A stretch of 17,848 nt of DNA from Acidobacteriota bacterium. GTDB taxonomy: Bacteria; Acidobacteriota; Polarisedimenticolia; JAPUIV01. Under the pieces are notes generated by a model. It did no database searches, was not told the DNA's origin, and saw nothing but the letters and a program-made list of their open reading frames with translations. Location of the stretch: NCBI GenBank assembly GCA_027296665.1, contig JAPUIV010000121.1:1-17848 (forward strand), given 5' to 3'. Below are positions 1 through 6,181 of the stretch, piece after piece. Every line of letters begins with the position of its first letter. Position 1 is the stretch's first letter. The translations under genes and the position numbers were made by a program.

Positions 1-2
1 TT

Positions 3-368
3 TTCGCGACCGCGGGGGATGTCTGGGGGTGGGGGAAGATCGACATCGCCGCCGCGATCGACGATCTCCTGAACCTGATCACCGATCTCACCACCGACCC
101 GGCAAGCGAGGCCTTCACCGCCACCGGTCCGGCCGACGCCACCACATTCAATGTCTACCGGGGATCGTTGTCCGCCCTGGATGGAAGTTTCTACGGAACC
201 TGCTTCCTGTCGGGCCTGCCGACGCCCGATTTCCTCGACACCACTCCCGATCCCGCCCCGGGCCAGGGATTCTTCTACCTCATGACCGGGTTGGATGGAA
301 CGATCGAGGGAAATCTCGGCCTGACCGATACCGGCGCCCTCCGCCCCAACCTGAACCCCTGCCCCTGA
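3..368 (+). CDS. C-terminal fragment of a secreted protein, possibly a subtilisin-like (S8) protease
   Basis: The frame is open from the left edge (first full codon at 3) to TGA at 366-368, giving about 121 residues of a protein that begins outside the window. The first visible residues include VWGWGKIDIAAAI. This resembles the 'GyGkldvxaA' segment that follows the catalytic serine region in bacterial S8 subtilases, but that match is from memory and is only suggestive. The second half (FNVYRGSLSAL...YGTC, then PAPGQGFFYL, then GNLGL...RPNLNPCP) resembles the short C-terminal module found on many large secreted proteins of Acidobacteriota and related phyla, including two cysteines that could pair. 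No catalytic residue is visible, so the enzyme class is uncertain. The gene converges on the response regulator at 528. Confidence 0.6.
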   Translation, partial: FATAGDVWGWGKIDIAAAIDDLLNLITDLTTDPASEAFTATGPADATTFNVYRGSLSALDGSFYGTCFLSGLPTPDFLDTTPDPAPGQGFFYLMTGLDGTIEGNLGLTDTGALRPNLNPCP

Positions 369-391
369 ACCTGCCGGCCCTTTCCCCAATG

Positions 392-420
392 GAACCTGTT
401 GATTCGTAATCAGCAGGTCC
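392..420. terminator. Hairpin between convergent genes, possible bidirectional terminator
   Basis: Arms 394-404 (ACCTGTTGATT) and 408-418 (AATCAGCAGGT) pair over 11 positions, ten Watson-Crick and one G-U, around a CGT triloop. G392-C420 could add an outer pair. It sits 24 nt after the stop at 366-368 and about 108 nt beyond the response-regulator stop at 528, so it could end transcripts from both sides. Neither strand has a clear U-tract after the stem, so intrinsic termination is uncertain. Confidence 0.45.
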
Positions 421-444
421 GGATCCGATGTGCCGAGGGTGCGA

Positions 445-511
445 GTGCTGGTCGCCCGGAGCGGACGGGCCGGCGCTGGAGCAGGAAGCGAAGGGCGACC
501 AACGCGAGCAC
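445..511. repeat. Inverted repeat in the convergent intergenic gap
   Basis: GGTCGCCC at 450-457 is exactly complementary to GGGCGACC at 493-500. The flanking GTGCT (445-449) can pair with AGCAC (507-511) across a small bulge. The GC-rich interior could fold further. With the hairpin at 392-420 it accounts for most of the 159-nt gap between the two convergent genes. No gene is supported there. Confidence 0.35.
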
Positions 512-527
512 CGATACGGTTCCGGGG

Positions 528-1907
528 TTAGGTCTTGTTCTTGCTCCAGCGGGGATTCTTGATCTGGTGCTTCTGGATCTTGTAGTTGATGACGCGGCTG
601 CTGATCCCGAGCAGGGTGGCGGCCTCTTTCTGGACCCAGTTGGACATCTTCAGGGCTTGGACCAGGACCTCTTTTTCCAGTTCCTCGAGGTTGTACCCGC
701 CGGCGGGGAGATGGACGATGGTGGCGGAGCCTCCGTTCCCGTTCGGGTTCCATAGAGTCAGGTCTTTTTCCGATAACTGGGTCCCCTCCGTCATCAGAAT
801 GGCGCGTTCGATGGCGTTCTCCAGCTCCCTCACGTTGCCGGGCCAGCCATGTTTTCCCAGCGTCTCCAGGGCCCCGGGGGTGAATCCGGTGAAGCCCTTC
901 CCCATTTCTCCCGAATACTTATCGGCAAAGTATTTCGCCAGGGGAAGGATATCCTCCCGTCTTTCCCGCAGGGGCGGAATGTGGACGGTGACGACATTGA
1001 GGCGATAAAAGAGATCCTCGCGAAAGGCCCCGGACCGCACCGCCTTTTGCAAATCCAGGTTGGTGGCCGCGACCACGCGGCAATCGACCTTGTGGGTCGT
1101 GTTTCCGCCGAGCCGTTCGAAGGTATGCTCCTGCAGGATCCGGAGAACTTTCGCCTGGGTGGTTGGGCTCATCGATCCGACCTCGTCCAGGAGAATGGTT
1201 CCCTCGTGCGCCAGCTCGAATCGGCCGATCCGCTGGCGATCGGCGCCGGTGAAGGCGCCCTTCTCATGCCCGAACAGCTCCGATTCCAGAAGATTGTCGT
1301 GCAGGGAGGCGCAATTCATCTTCACGAAATTCTGTTTCCGGCGGGGGCTGCGGCGGTGGATCGCCTCGGCGATCAATTCTTTCCCGGTTCCGGTCTCCCC
1401 GGTGATGAGGACCGTGGAATTGCTGGGGGCGATCTTCTCTACGGTGCGAAAGATCTCTTTCATCGAGGGGCTGTCGCCGATGATGTTCTCGAACTGGTAA
1501 TTCGAGTCGATCCGGTCGCTGAGATAATCGAGTTTCCTCAGCAGCCGCTGGTGATCCATGGCCCGTTCCACCTTGAGCTCCAGTTCATCGAGATTGAACG
1601 GCTTCTGGATGTAGTCGAAGGCGCCTCCCCGCATCGCCTCGACCGCTCCATCCACGGTTCCAAAGGCGGTGACGATGATGACGATGGTGTTCTCGTTCAC
1701 CATCCGGGACCGCCGCAGAACCTCCATTCCGTCGAAACCCGGCATTCGGAGGTCGGTGATGACGAAGTCGAACGGCTTCTCCTGGAGAAGGTTGACCGCT
1801 TCGGTTCCGTCCTGGGCCTGATGTACCTGGAATCCCTTGGCGGTGAAGGCTTGCGCGATCCCCTCCCGGAGTGTCTGCTCGTCCTCGGCGATGAGAACCT
1901 GTTTCAT
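528..1907 (-). CDS. NtrC-family sigma-54-dependent response regulator
   Basis: 459 residues in the classic three-part layout. The receiver (about 1-120) has an acidic pocket at E8/D9, phospho-acceptor D52 in ITDLRMP, T80 and K102. The AAA+ domain (about 140-380) has Walker A GETGTGKE at 170-177, the sigma-54 contact loop GAFTGA at 217-222, Walker B ILLDE ending at E242, sensor I AATN at 280-283 and the FREDLFYRLN arginine-finger region around 295-304. The C-terminal Fis-type helix-turn-helix lies at about 411-450. All key residues look intact. On phosphorylation it should oligomerise and use ATP to open sigma-54 promoters. The start overlaps the stop of the upstream histidine kinase gene as ATGA, so the two form one operon and almost certainly a cognate pair. 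The targets cannot be read from the window. The AtoC/ZraR/NtrC subgroup is not resolved. Confidence 0.93.
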   Translation of the reverse strand: MKQVLIAEDEQTLREGIAQAFTAKGFQVHQAQDGTEAVNLLQEKPFDFVITDLRMPGFDGMEVLRRSRMVNENTIVIIVTAFGTVDGAVEAMRGGAFDYIQKPFNLDELELKVERAMDHQRLLRKLDYLSDRIDSNYQFENIIGDSPSMKEIFRTVEKIAPSNSTVLITGETGTGKELIAEAIHRRSPRRKQNFVKMNCASLHDNLLESELFGHEKGAFTGADRQRIGRFELAHEGTILLDEVGSMSPTTQAKVLRILQEHTFERLGGNTTHKVDCRVVAATNLDLQKAVRSGAFREDLFYRLNVVTVHIPPLRERREDILPLAKYFADKYSGEMGKGFTGFTPGALETLGKHGWPGNVRELENAIERAILMTEGTQLSEKDLTLWNPNGNGGSATIVHLPAGGYNLEELEKEVLVQALKMSNWVQKEAATLLGISSRVINYKIQKHQIKNPRWSKNKT

Positions 1908-3094
1908 GAATCCCCTCGTTTCCCACCGGAACGATCCTTGGTGCTCGAACGCGGTGTTGTTTTCAATGGTTCCCCGGTCAAAGGAAACAGAAAAATGAAG
2001 CTGGTGCCCCGCCCCGGTTCAGTTTCCAGATCCACGAGGCCCCTGTGGATCTCGACGATCTTCCTGGCGACGGCGAGGCCGAGCCCCGAACCTGACTTCT
2101 TTGTGGTAAAAAACGGGTAAAAGAGTTTTTCATGGATCTCTGCGGGAATTCCGGGACCGTCATCGTGAAAGGTAACCTTCAGGTAGCGGTCTCCCCGGCT
2201 GGAAGGGTTCGGCCGGTTCGGATCTGTTCCGTCGGTGTCGATCGAGGCGCTCACCAGGAGGTTTCCCTCTCGTCCCATTGCCTCGAGGGCATTCCGGAGA
2301 ATGTTTTGAAACACCTGCCGGAGCATCGCGCGGTCCATGCGAAGGGGGGGAAGCGAAGGCTCGAAACCGAGAGAGATCCGCACCTCCGAGTCGGGAAATT
2401 CCGGACGTACGTCCTGGATCGACTCCTCGACCACCTCCAGCAACGATCCCATCTTGAAGGTCGGGACCAGGGGACGGACGTAGTCGAGACACTCCACCAG
2501 GGTGTGGTCCAATCTCCGGACCTCCCGCTGGATCTTTTCCAGGAGACGGATCGATTCCCCGTCATCGTTCAGGTTGCGGCACAGAAGGGTGGTCGTGACC
2601 TGGATCGCCGCCAGGGGATTCCGGATTTCATGGGCCATCCCGGCGGCCATCTGGCCCAGGGCCGCCAGGCGATCGCGCAGGCGGTCCCGCTCCTCGCGCT
2701 TCTCGATCTGGGTGAGATCCTTGAAGAAGAGGGCCGAACCGATGGGGACCCCTGTGTCGGATCTCAGGACGGTCGCGGTGAACCCTATGGTCTTTTTCCG
2801 CCCGCGGCTTGAACGGATTTCGGTCTCTACCCGGTTGGGCAGCGTATGCAGGCCGGGAGCCTCGTTGAGGACCTGGCGGAGGGTTGGATGGCGCCTCAGG
2901 ACCACAGCGAGGGATCGCCCTTCCCCGCCGCTGGGGTCGATTTCGAGGATCTTCCCCGCGGGAGGGTTGGCGAAGAGGAGTTTACCCTGGGTGTCGGCGA
3001 CCAGGATCCCGCAGGTCATGCTCAGGAAAAGATGTCTCCACGGGTAGTCGGTTAGGGTGCGGGCCGCCGCTGGCGTTTTTTCGAGAATTGGCAT
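1904..3094 (-). CDS. Soluble PAS-domain histidine kinase (NtrB-like)
   Basis: About 396 residues from ATG at 3094; an in-frame TTG at 3109 would add five. In order: a PAS-like sensor domain (about 18-125), the HisKA dimerisation helix with the phospho-accepting histidine H155 in MAHEIRNPL, and a HATPase domain with N-box NILRNALEAM (about 264-273), DDGPGIP (about 311-317) and the G2 box GSGLGLAVA. No signal peptide or membrane helix is apparent, so it should sense an internal cue or a protein partner, as NtrB does. It phosphorylates the sigma-54 regulator encoded immediately downstream with a 4-nt ATGA overlap. Its leader carries a good sigma-70-like promoter, a dyad and a 16-bp tandem repeat that runs into the start codon, with no clear Shine-Dalgarno. 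That leaves the exact start open between 3094 and 3109. Confidence 0.9.
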   Translation of the reverse strand: MPILEKTPAAARTLTDYPWRHLFLSMTCGILVADTQGKLLFANPPAGKILEIDPSGGEGRSLAVVLRRHPTLRQVLNEAPGLHTLPNRVETEIRSSRGRKKTIGFTATVLRSDTGVPIGSALFFKDLTQIEKREERDRLRDRLAALGQMAAGMAHEIRNPLAAIQVTTTLLCRNLNDDGESIRLLEKIQREVRRLDHTLVECLDYVRPLVPTFKMGSLLEVVEESIQDVRPEFPDSEVRISLGFEPSLPPLRMDRAMLRQVFQNILRNALEAMGREGNLLVSASIDTDGTDPNRPNPSSRGDRYLKVTFHDDGPGIPAEIHEKLFYPFFTTKKSGSGLGLAVARKIVEIHRGLVDLETEPGRGTSFIFLFPLTGEPLKTTPRSSTKDRSGGKRGDS

Positions 3095-3124
3095 GGATAG
3101 CAGTCCCAATGGATAGCAGTCCCA
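3093..3124. repeat. 16-bp perfect tandem duplication at the kinase gene start
   Basis: ATGGATAGCAGTCCCA occurs twice head to tail at 3093-3108 and 3109-3124. On the coding (minus) strand each unit reads TGGGACTGCTATCCAT. The proximal unit supplies the AT of the kinase ATG at 3094-3092, and the unit junction creates the alternative TTG at 3109. It looks like a recent slippage duplication of the start region. Confidence 0.9.
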
Positions 3125-3125
3125 A

Positions 3126-3143
3126 ATGCACTCCCGGGTGCAT
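3126..3143. repeat. Dyad in the kinase-regulator leader, possible operator
   Basis: ATGCAC at 3126-3131 and GTGCAT at 3138-3143 are exact inverted arms around a 6-bp GC-rich centre. Given the promoter at 3158-3185, the dyad would lie roughly +8 to +25 on the transcript. That position suits a repressor or autoregulatory site, or a small RNA hairpin. Confidence 0.4.
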
Positions 3144-3157
3144 AGATTCCATCGGGC

Positions 3158-3185
3158 AATATAAGAACTTTCCGGTGTGAGTCAA
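3158..3185 (-). promoter_or_regulatory. Sigma-70-like promoter for the histidine kinase/response regulator operon
   Basis: Read on the minus strand, -35 TTGACT (3185-3180) and -10 TATATT (3163-3158) are 16 bp apart, each matching consensus at five of six positions. Transcription would start near 3151, about 57 nt before the kinase ATG. It is in the 121-bp gap after the S24/S26 peptidase gene, so the two-component operon can be expressed separately from the genes upstream. Confidence 0.6.
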
Positions 3186-3215
3186 GCGCAGCGGGAATAT
3201 CGGATCCATTCGCGG

Positions 3216-3800
3216 CTACCGGAAAAACCTTCCCGGGAAAAGGCCGATTTCCACGATTCTATGGACCCGTTTGAGAAGGGTACGGACCGGCCCCGAGGGA
3301 AGTCGGGGAGGGCGGCCTGTCAAAAAACCGACGCTTCGTAGCGGGAGGGAAAGGATCGAGTAGGAAATCCGGTAAAACCAATAAGCGGGGTCCCACCGCA
3401 TCGATTTGAACCGTACGGAGCCGGCGGTCCGGGTCGGTTCTTCCCGGAGGATGCCTTCGACTTCACCCAGGATCCGTTCGGCGGGCACATGATCGATGAG
3501 GGCGCCGTTGTCCCCCTTGAAGAGGTACAGGGTTACACCATCCCGATTCTGCTTCCAGATCAACCGATGGATGATGATGAGGTCTTCCTTTTGGAATACT
3601 GCTATCCGGCCGACCCGGATCTTGCCGGCGGGGATCGGGCGGATCCGGACGGCGGTTCCTTCCCTCAAGGTGGGCACCATGCTATCGCCGCGAACGTGAA
3701 GGATCCCTGGAGTTCCGGATCGCAGCGCCTGTGTGAGGATATCGGTCAGGTCCCGGCCGGGCCTCGTTCGGATCCGCGGTTCGGTTGACTGAATCTTCAC
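3216..3800 (-). CDS. S24/S26-family serine peptidase (signal-peptidase-like)
   Basis: 194 residues from a GTG start. The N-terminal half has the S24/S26 signature: GDSMVPTLREG around S40 (the nucleophile position), then IHRLI with H78, then LFKGDNGALID at 94-103. The His-containing arrangement and the late GDN motif resemble the archaeal/Sec11-like and SipW-type branch more than classical E. coli signal peptidase I, which uses a Ser-Lys dyad. No N-terminal membrane anchor is seen. A moderately hydrophobic stretch near 138-160 might associate with the membrane. The gene is translationally coupled to the GWxTD gene through a GTGA overlap at 3797-3800, suggesting related expression or that the partner is a substrate; this is inference. 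The substrate is unknown. A LexA-type regulator is unlikely because no DNA-binding domain is present. Confidence 0.75.
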   Translation of the reverse strand: MKIQSTEPRIRTRPGRDLTDILTQALRSGTPGILHVRGDSMVPTLREGTAVRIRPIPAGKIRVGRIAVFQKEDLIIIHRLIWKQNRDGVTLYLFKGDNGALIDHVPAERILGEVEGILREEPTRTAGSVRFKSMRWDPAYWFYRISYSILSLPLRSVGFLTGRPPRLPSGPVRTLLKRVHRIVEIGLFPGRFFR

Positions 3801-5251
3801 GGGGGTTCCTGGATTCGGAAAAGGGCGTCCTGCTCCACCCCTTGTCCGGTCCGGTTGTCCACCACGTTGATCCTGAGGCGGTAATCGGCCGCCGGCCAGT
3901 CCTCCAGGGAAAAGGTATACCCCTGCACCTCCTCCTGCATGTGATACAGGAACATCGGTTTTCCCAGAGGCTCGAAGGCGAGAGATTCGAGACCGGTTGG
4001 ACGGTGGAAGAAACGGTAGGTGACGTTCACGTCCACCTTGCCTGCGGGGCCGCTCCGGCTGGCGTTGTAAATCTGGTAATAAAAGGAAAACTCCTCGCCG
4101 TTGCGGAACAGGGCGTCGGCGCGGGGCACCACCTTGAGGTTGCCCAGCACGAAGGGGATTTTCCGTTCCGGGGTAGACCCCTCCGAAACCCGTTCCAGTT
4201 TCCGGGCCAGGGTGATGGTACTGATGAAAAAATCATTGGAGAAAAAATCGGGCACCTCGAGAGTTTCCCGGAAGGTGAGAAGGTTCCCGCTGGTCCAGTC
4301 CTGGATGGCGAAGTAGGTATTGTAACTTCCGGGGGGAACGGTGAATCCCGCCTGGTACAGGTAGAAATCGTTGGCGGTGAGGGATCGATTCTCCTCGCTC
4401 GCGGCGAAACCCCGTTCACCCGATAAATTGTAAAACCGCCCGTCTGCCGCGACCAGTTTGCCGGAGATATGCACCCTTGGAGGCTCGGAGTCTGCGGCTC
4501 CTCCTGTTCCGGGGAGCGCCGAGCCGTGCATTCCCACCGTGAGGGCAACGAAGGTATTGCTGTCCTCGGCCAGATAGTAGTCGGGATGAACCAGAAATAG
4601 ATCCGGGTTCAGGGAAGACAAAGACTGGACCTGTTCGTAGTGGGTCATGGACGGGGCCGGGGACTTCATCAGGCCCTGCAGGTCGGCCAACCGGGATAGA
4701 TTGCTGTCTATCAGTGCGCCGGGAGCTTCGTTCAGGGCGAGGCGGAACTCCCCGCTTGGGTCCTCGATGAACATAATGTTTGCGTTCCGCTTCATGTAAA
4801 CCGAGTGGGTCGTCTGGTAGGTCCAGAGAATGTGTCTCCGGCTTCCGGGTAAGAGATGGTCCTCCTGGATTTCGTCCGGAGGCCCGAGCATGATGTAGGT
4901 CTTGCCCCGGTCGGTTCGCCACCCCGGTTTGGAGGTCTCATCGCGGAACAGAAAGTTCGCCGATTCGACCCGTTTCCAGAACAGATCCCGGAATTCGTTT
5001 TCCGGGGTGCGGGGATCCGGATCCCGGATCTTCCAGAATTTCAGGACGAATTCCCGGCGTTCCTGGTCGGTCTCCAACAATTTGAAAAAATCGACTTCCC
5101 CCTTGGAGATCAGGTAACGGGTGGGCCCATTCCACCATTTCCTGAGATCGATCTCCTTCTCTTTTGCTATTCCGAAGGAGACGGAGTAAAGACCCAGGAA
5201 GGCCATCATGACCAGGGAAACCAGGAAACTCGGTTGGGATTGGAATCGCAA
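3797..5251 (-). CDS. GWxTD domain-containing exported protein
   Basis: 484 residues. The N-terminus has a hydrophobic signal segment (about 8-28, FLVSLVMMAFLGLYSVSFG), so the protein should cross the inner membrane. The GWxTD domain follows (about 40-175): a WNGPTRYLI opening, a DPDPRTPENEFRD motif, the signature GWRTDRGKTYIMLGPPDE at 110-127, then HILWTY near 140-145. This family occurs in Acidobacteriota, Bacteroidota and a few other phyla, and its function is unknown. The C-terminal half (about 215-480) looks beta-rich and extracytoplasmic. The TTG start at 5251 is preferred because AGAGG precedes it at a normal distance and the signal peptide follows directly. It has its own promoter in the gap after comF, and its stop overlaps the start of the S24/S26 peptidase gene. 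Confidence 0.88.
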   Translation of the reverse strand: MRFQSQPSFLVSLVMMAFLGLYSVSFGIAKEKEIDLRKWWNGPTRYLISKGEVDFFKLLETDQERREFVLKFWKIRDPDPRTPENEFRDLFWKRVESANFLFRDETSKPGWRTDRGKTYIMLGPPDEIQEDHLLPGSRRHILWTYQTTHSVYMKRNANIMFIEDPSGEFRLALNEAPGALIDSNLSRLADLQGLMKSPAPSMTHYEQVQSLSSLNPDLFLVHPDYYLAEDSNTFVALTVGMHGSALPGTGGAADSEPPRVHISGKLVAADGRFYNLSGERGFAASEENRSLTANDFYLYQAGFTVPPGSYNTYFAIQDWTSGNLLTFRETLEVPDFFSNDFFISTITLARKLERVSEGSTPERKIPFVLGNLKVVPRADALFRNGEEFSFYYQIYNASRSGPAGKVDVNVTYRFFHRPTGLESLAFEPLGKPMFLYHMQEEVQGYTFSLEDWPAADYRLRINVVDNRTGQGVEQDALFRIQEPP

Positions 5252-5270
5252 CGGATCCTCTTTAATTCCT

Positions 5271-5300
5271 ATTCTACCGGCCCCGCCTCGGTTCCGTCAA
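5271..5300 (-). promoter_or_regulatory. Sigma-70-like promoter for the GWxTD/peptidase pair
   Basis: On the minus strand, -35 TTGACG (5300-5295) and -10 TAGAAT (5276-5271) are 18 bp apart, each five of six to consensus. The start point would be near 5264, giving a leader of about 12 nt that carries AGAGG before the TTG. The promoter fills most of the 74-bp gap between comF and the GWxTD gene. Confidence 0.55.
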
Positions 5301-5325
5301 ACCGGTCAATCCATTTTCTGGTGGA

Positions 5326-6081
5326 TCATTCCCAGGCCCGGGCCTCGAGCGTGCGCGCCGCGGTCAACAGGTCAACCGCGCGGGCCCCGCTCCGGAGCAA
5401 TTGTCCGGAACATGCGGCGGCGGTCGCTCCCGTCGTGAGAACGTCGTCGACCAGGAGGAGCGTTCGGCCTCGCACCGACCCGCAGCGCCGGACGCGGAAG
5501 GCGTTCCTGACGTTCCTTCTCCGTTCGGATTTCGGCAAAGAGGCTTGGGTCGAGGTTGGGCGGATGCGGACCAGGATCCGGCGCAGAAGGGGAAGTCCGG
5601 TAGCCCGGGCCACCGATCGGGCCAGGATTTCGGAGGGATTGAATCCTCGTTGCCATCGCTTGTACCAGTGCAAGGGGACGGGAATCACGCCGTCCCACTC
5701 TCTCGCCGGCATCTGGAGCCGCAAACAAGAGACCATGAAGGTTCCCAGGATCGGCCCTATCTCGGTCCGCCCCGTGTACTTGAACTGTTTCAGGATCTCC
5801 CGCAGAGAATCGTCATAGCTCCCCAGGGAACGGGCCGACCGGAAGGGGGGAGGGTTCTTACCACAGGGGATACAGGTGTGGGGAGGTGGGTTCGCGGGAA
5901 ACGATCCCAGCGGATGGCCGCACCGGTCGCAAAGGGGAGCGAGAAGGGGGCGGATCCCCGACCAGCAGCCGCAACAGATGCCGGCGGGAGCGTTCCAGGG
6001 AAGATCCCCCGCGCAGACCGGGCATTCCCGCGGCAGTAAAAGGGCAAGGCCCGACGAGAGAAGATTCAGGAACCGCGGCAT
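5326..6081 (-). CDS. comF: ComF-family phosphoribosyltransferase-like protein
   Basis: 251 residues, normal for the family. An N-terminal cysteine-rich zinc-ribbon part carries CPVC (C20, C23), CCGC (C36-C39), CDRC (C51, C54) and CIPC (C70, C73). A type I phosphoribosyltransferase fold follows: IPVPLHWYKRWQRGFNP around 133-149 and the PRPP-binding loop LLLVDDVLTTGAT at 208-220. In Bacillus and Haemophilus, ComF/ComFC proteins are needed for DNA uptake in transformation, but most carriers lack proven competence, so the role here is only a family-level call. ATG at 6081 has GGAG upstream. It is the first gene after a 100-bp gap containing a TTGACA promoter, with a dyad placed around the -10. 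Confidence 0.88.
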   Translation of the reverse strand: MPRFLNLLSSGLALLLPRECPVCAGDLPWNAPAGICCGCWSGIRPLLAPLCDRCGHPLGSFPANPPPHTCIPCGKNPPPFRSARSLGSYDDSLREILKQFKYTGRTEIGPILGTFMVSCLRLQMPAREWDGVIPVPLHWYKRWQRGFNPSEILARSVARATGLPLLRRILVRIRPTSTQASLPKSERRRNVRNAFRVRRCGSVRGRTLLLVDDVLTTGATAAACSGQLLRSGARAVDLLTAARTLEARAWE

Positions 6082-6109
6082 GGCCCCGTCTCCGATCCTC
6101 TCCCCGAGC

Positions 6110-6141
6110 CGGTTTCCGAGGATAACCTGCAGGGGAAACCG
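6110..6141. repeat. Dyad bracketing the comF -10 element, possible operator
   Basis: CGGTTTCC at 6110-6117 and GGAAACCG at 6134-6141 are exact inverted arms 16 bp apart. An 8-bp palindrome, CCTGCAGG, lies at 6126-6133. The arms flank the proposed -10 (6119-6124), one beside the -35 and one at the start point, as expected for a repressor site. Confidence 0.45.
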
Positions 6142-6148
6142 ATGTCAA
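6119..6148 (-). promoter_or_regulatory. Sigma-70-like promoter for comF
   Basis: On the minus strand a perfect -35 TTGACA (6148-6143) is followed after 18 bp by TATCCT (6124-6119), four of six to the -10 consensus. The start point would be near 6112, about 30 nt before the comF ATG. Confidence 0.5.
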
Positions 6149-6181
6149 TGATCGACGGCTCTCTGAACCGGTGCGCACCGT

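Noticed and set aside
431..540. Short minus-strand peptide with a hydrophobic stretch then RR, resembling a sorting tail
   Set aside because: It has no start codon or ribosome site, overlaps the response-regulator end, and falls in a hairpin-rich gap.
849..2120. Plus-strand 423-codon open frame
   Set aside because: It lies opposite the response regulator and the end of the kinase, both of which have full conserved motifs. No recognisable product or ribosome site.
6169..6180. Perfect 12-bp palindrome CGGTGCGCACCG after gpmI, as a terminator
   Set aside because: It would give only a 4-bp stem with a 4-nt loop, and no T-run follows on the minus strand.
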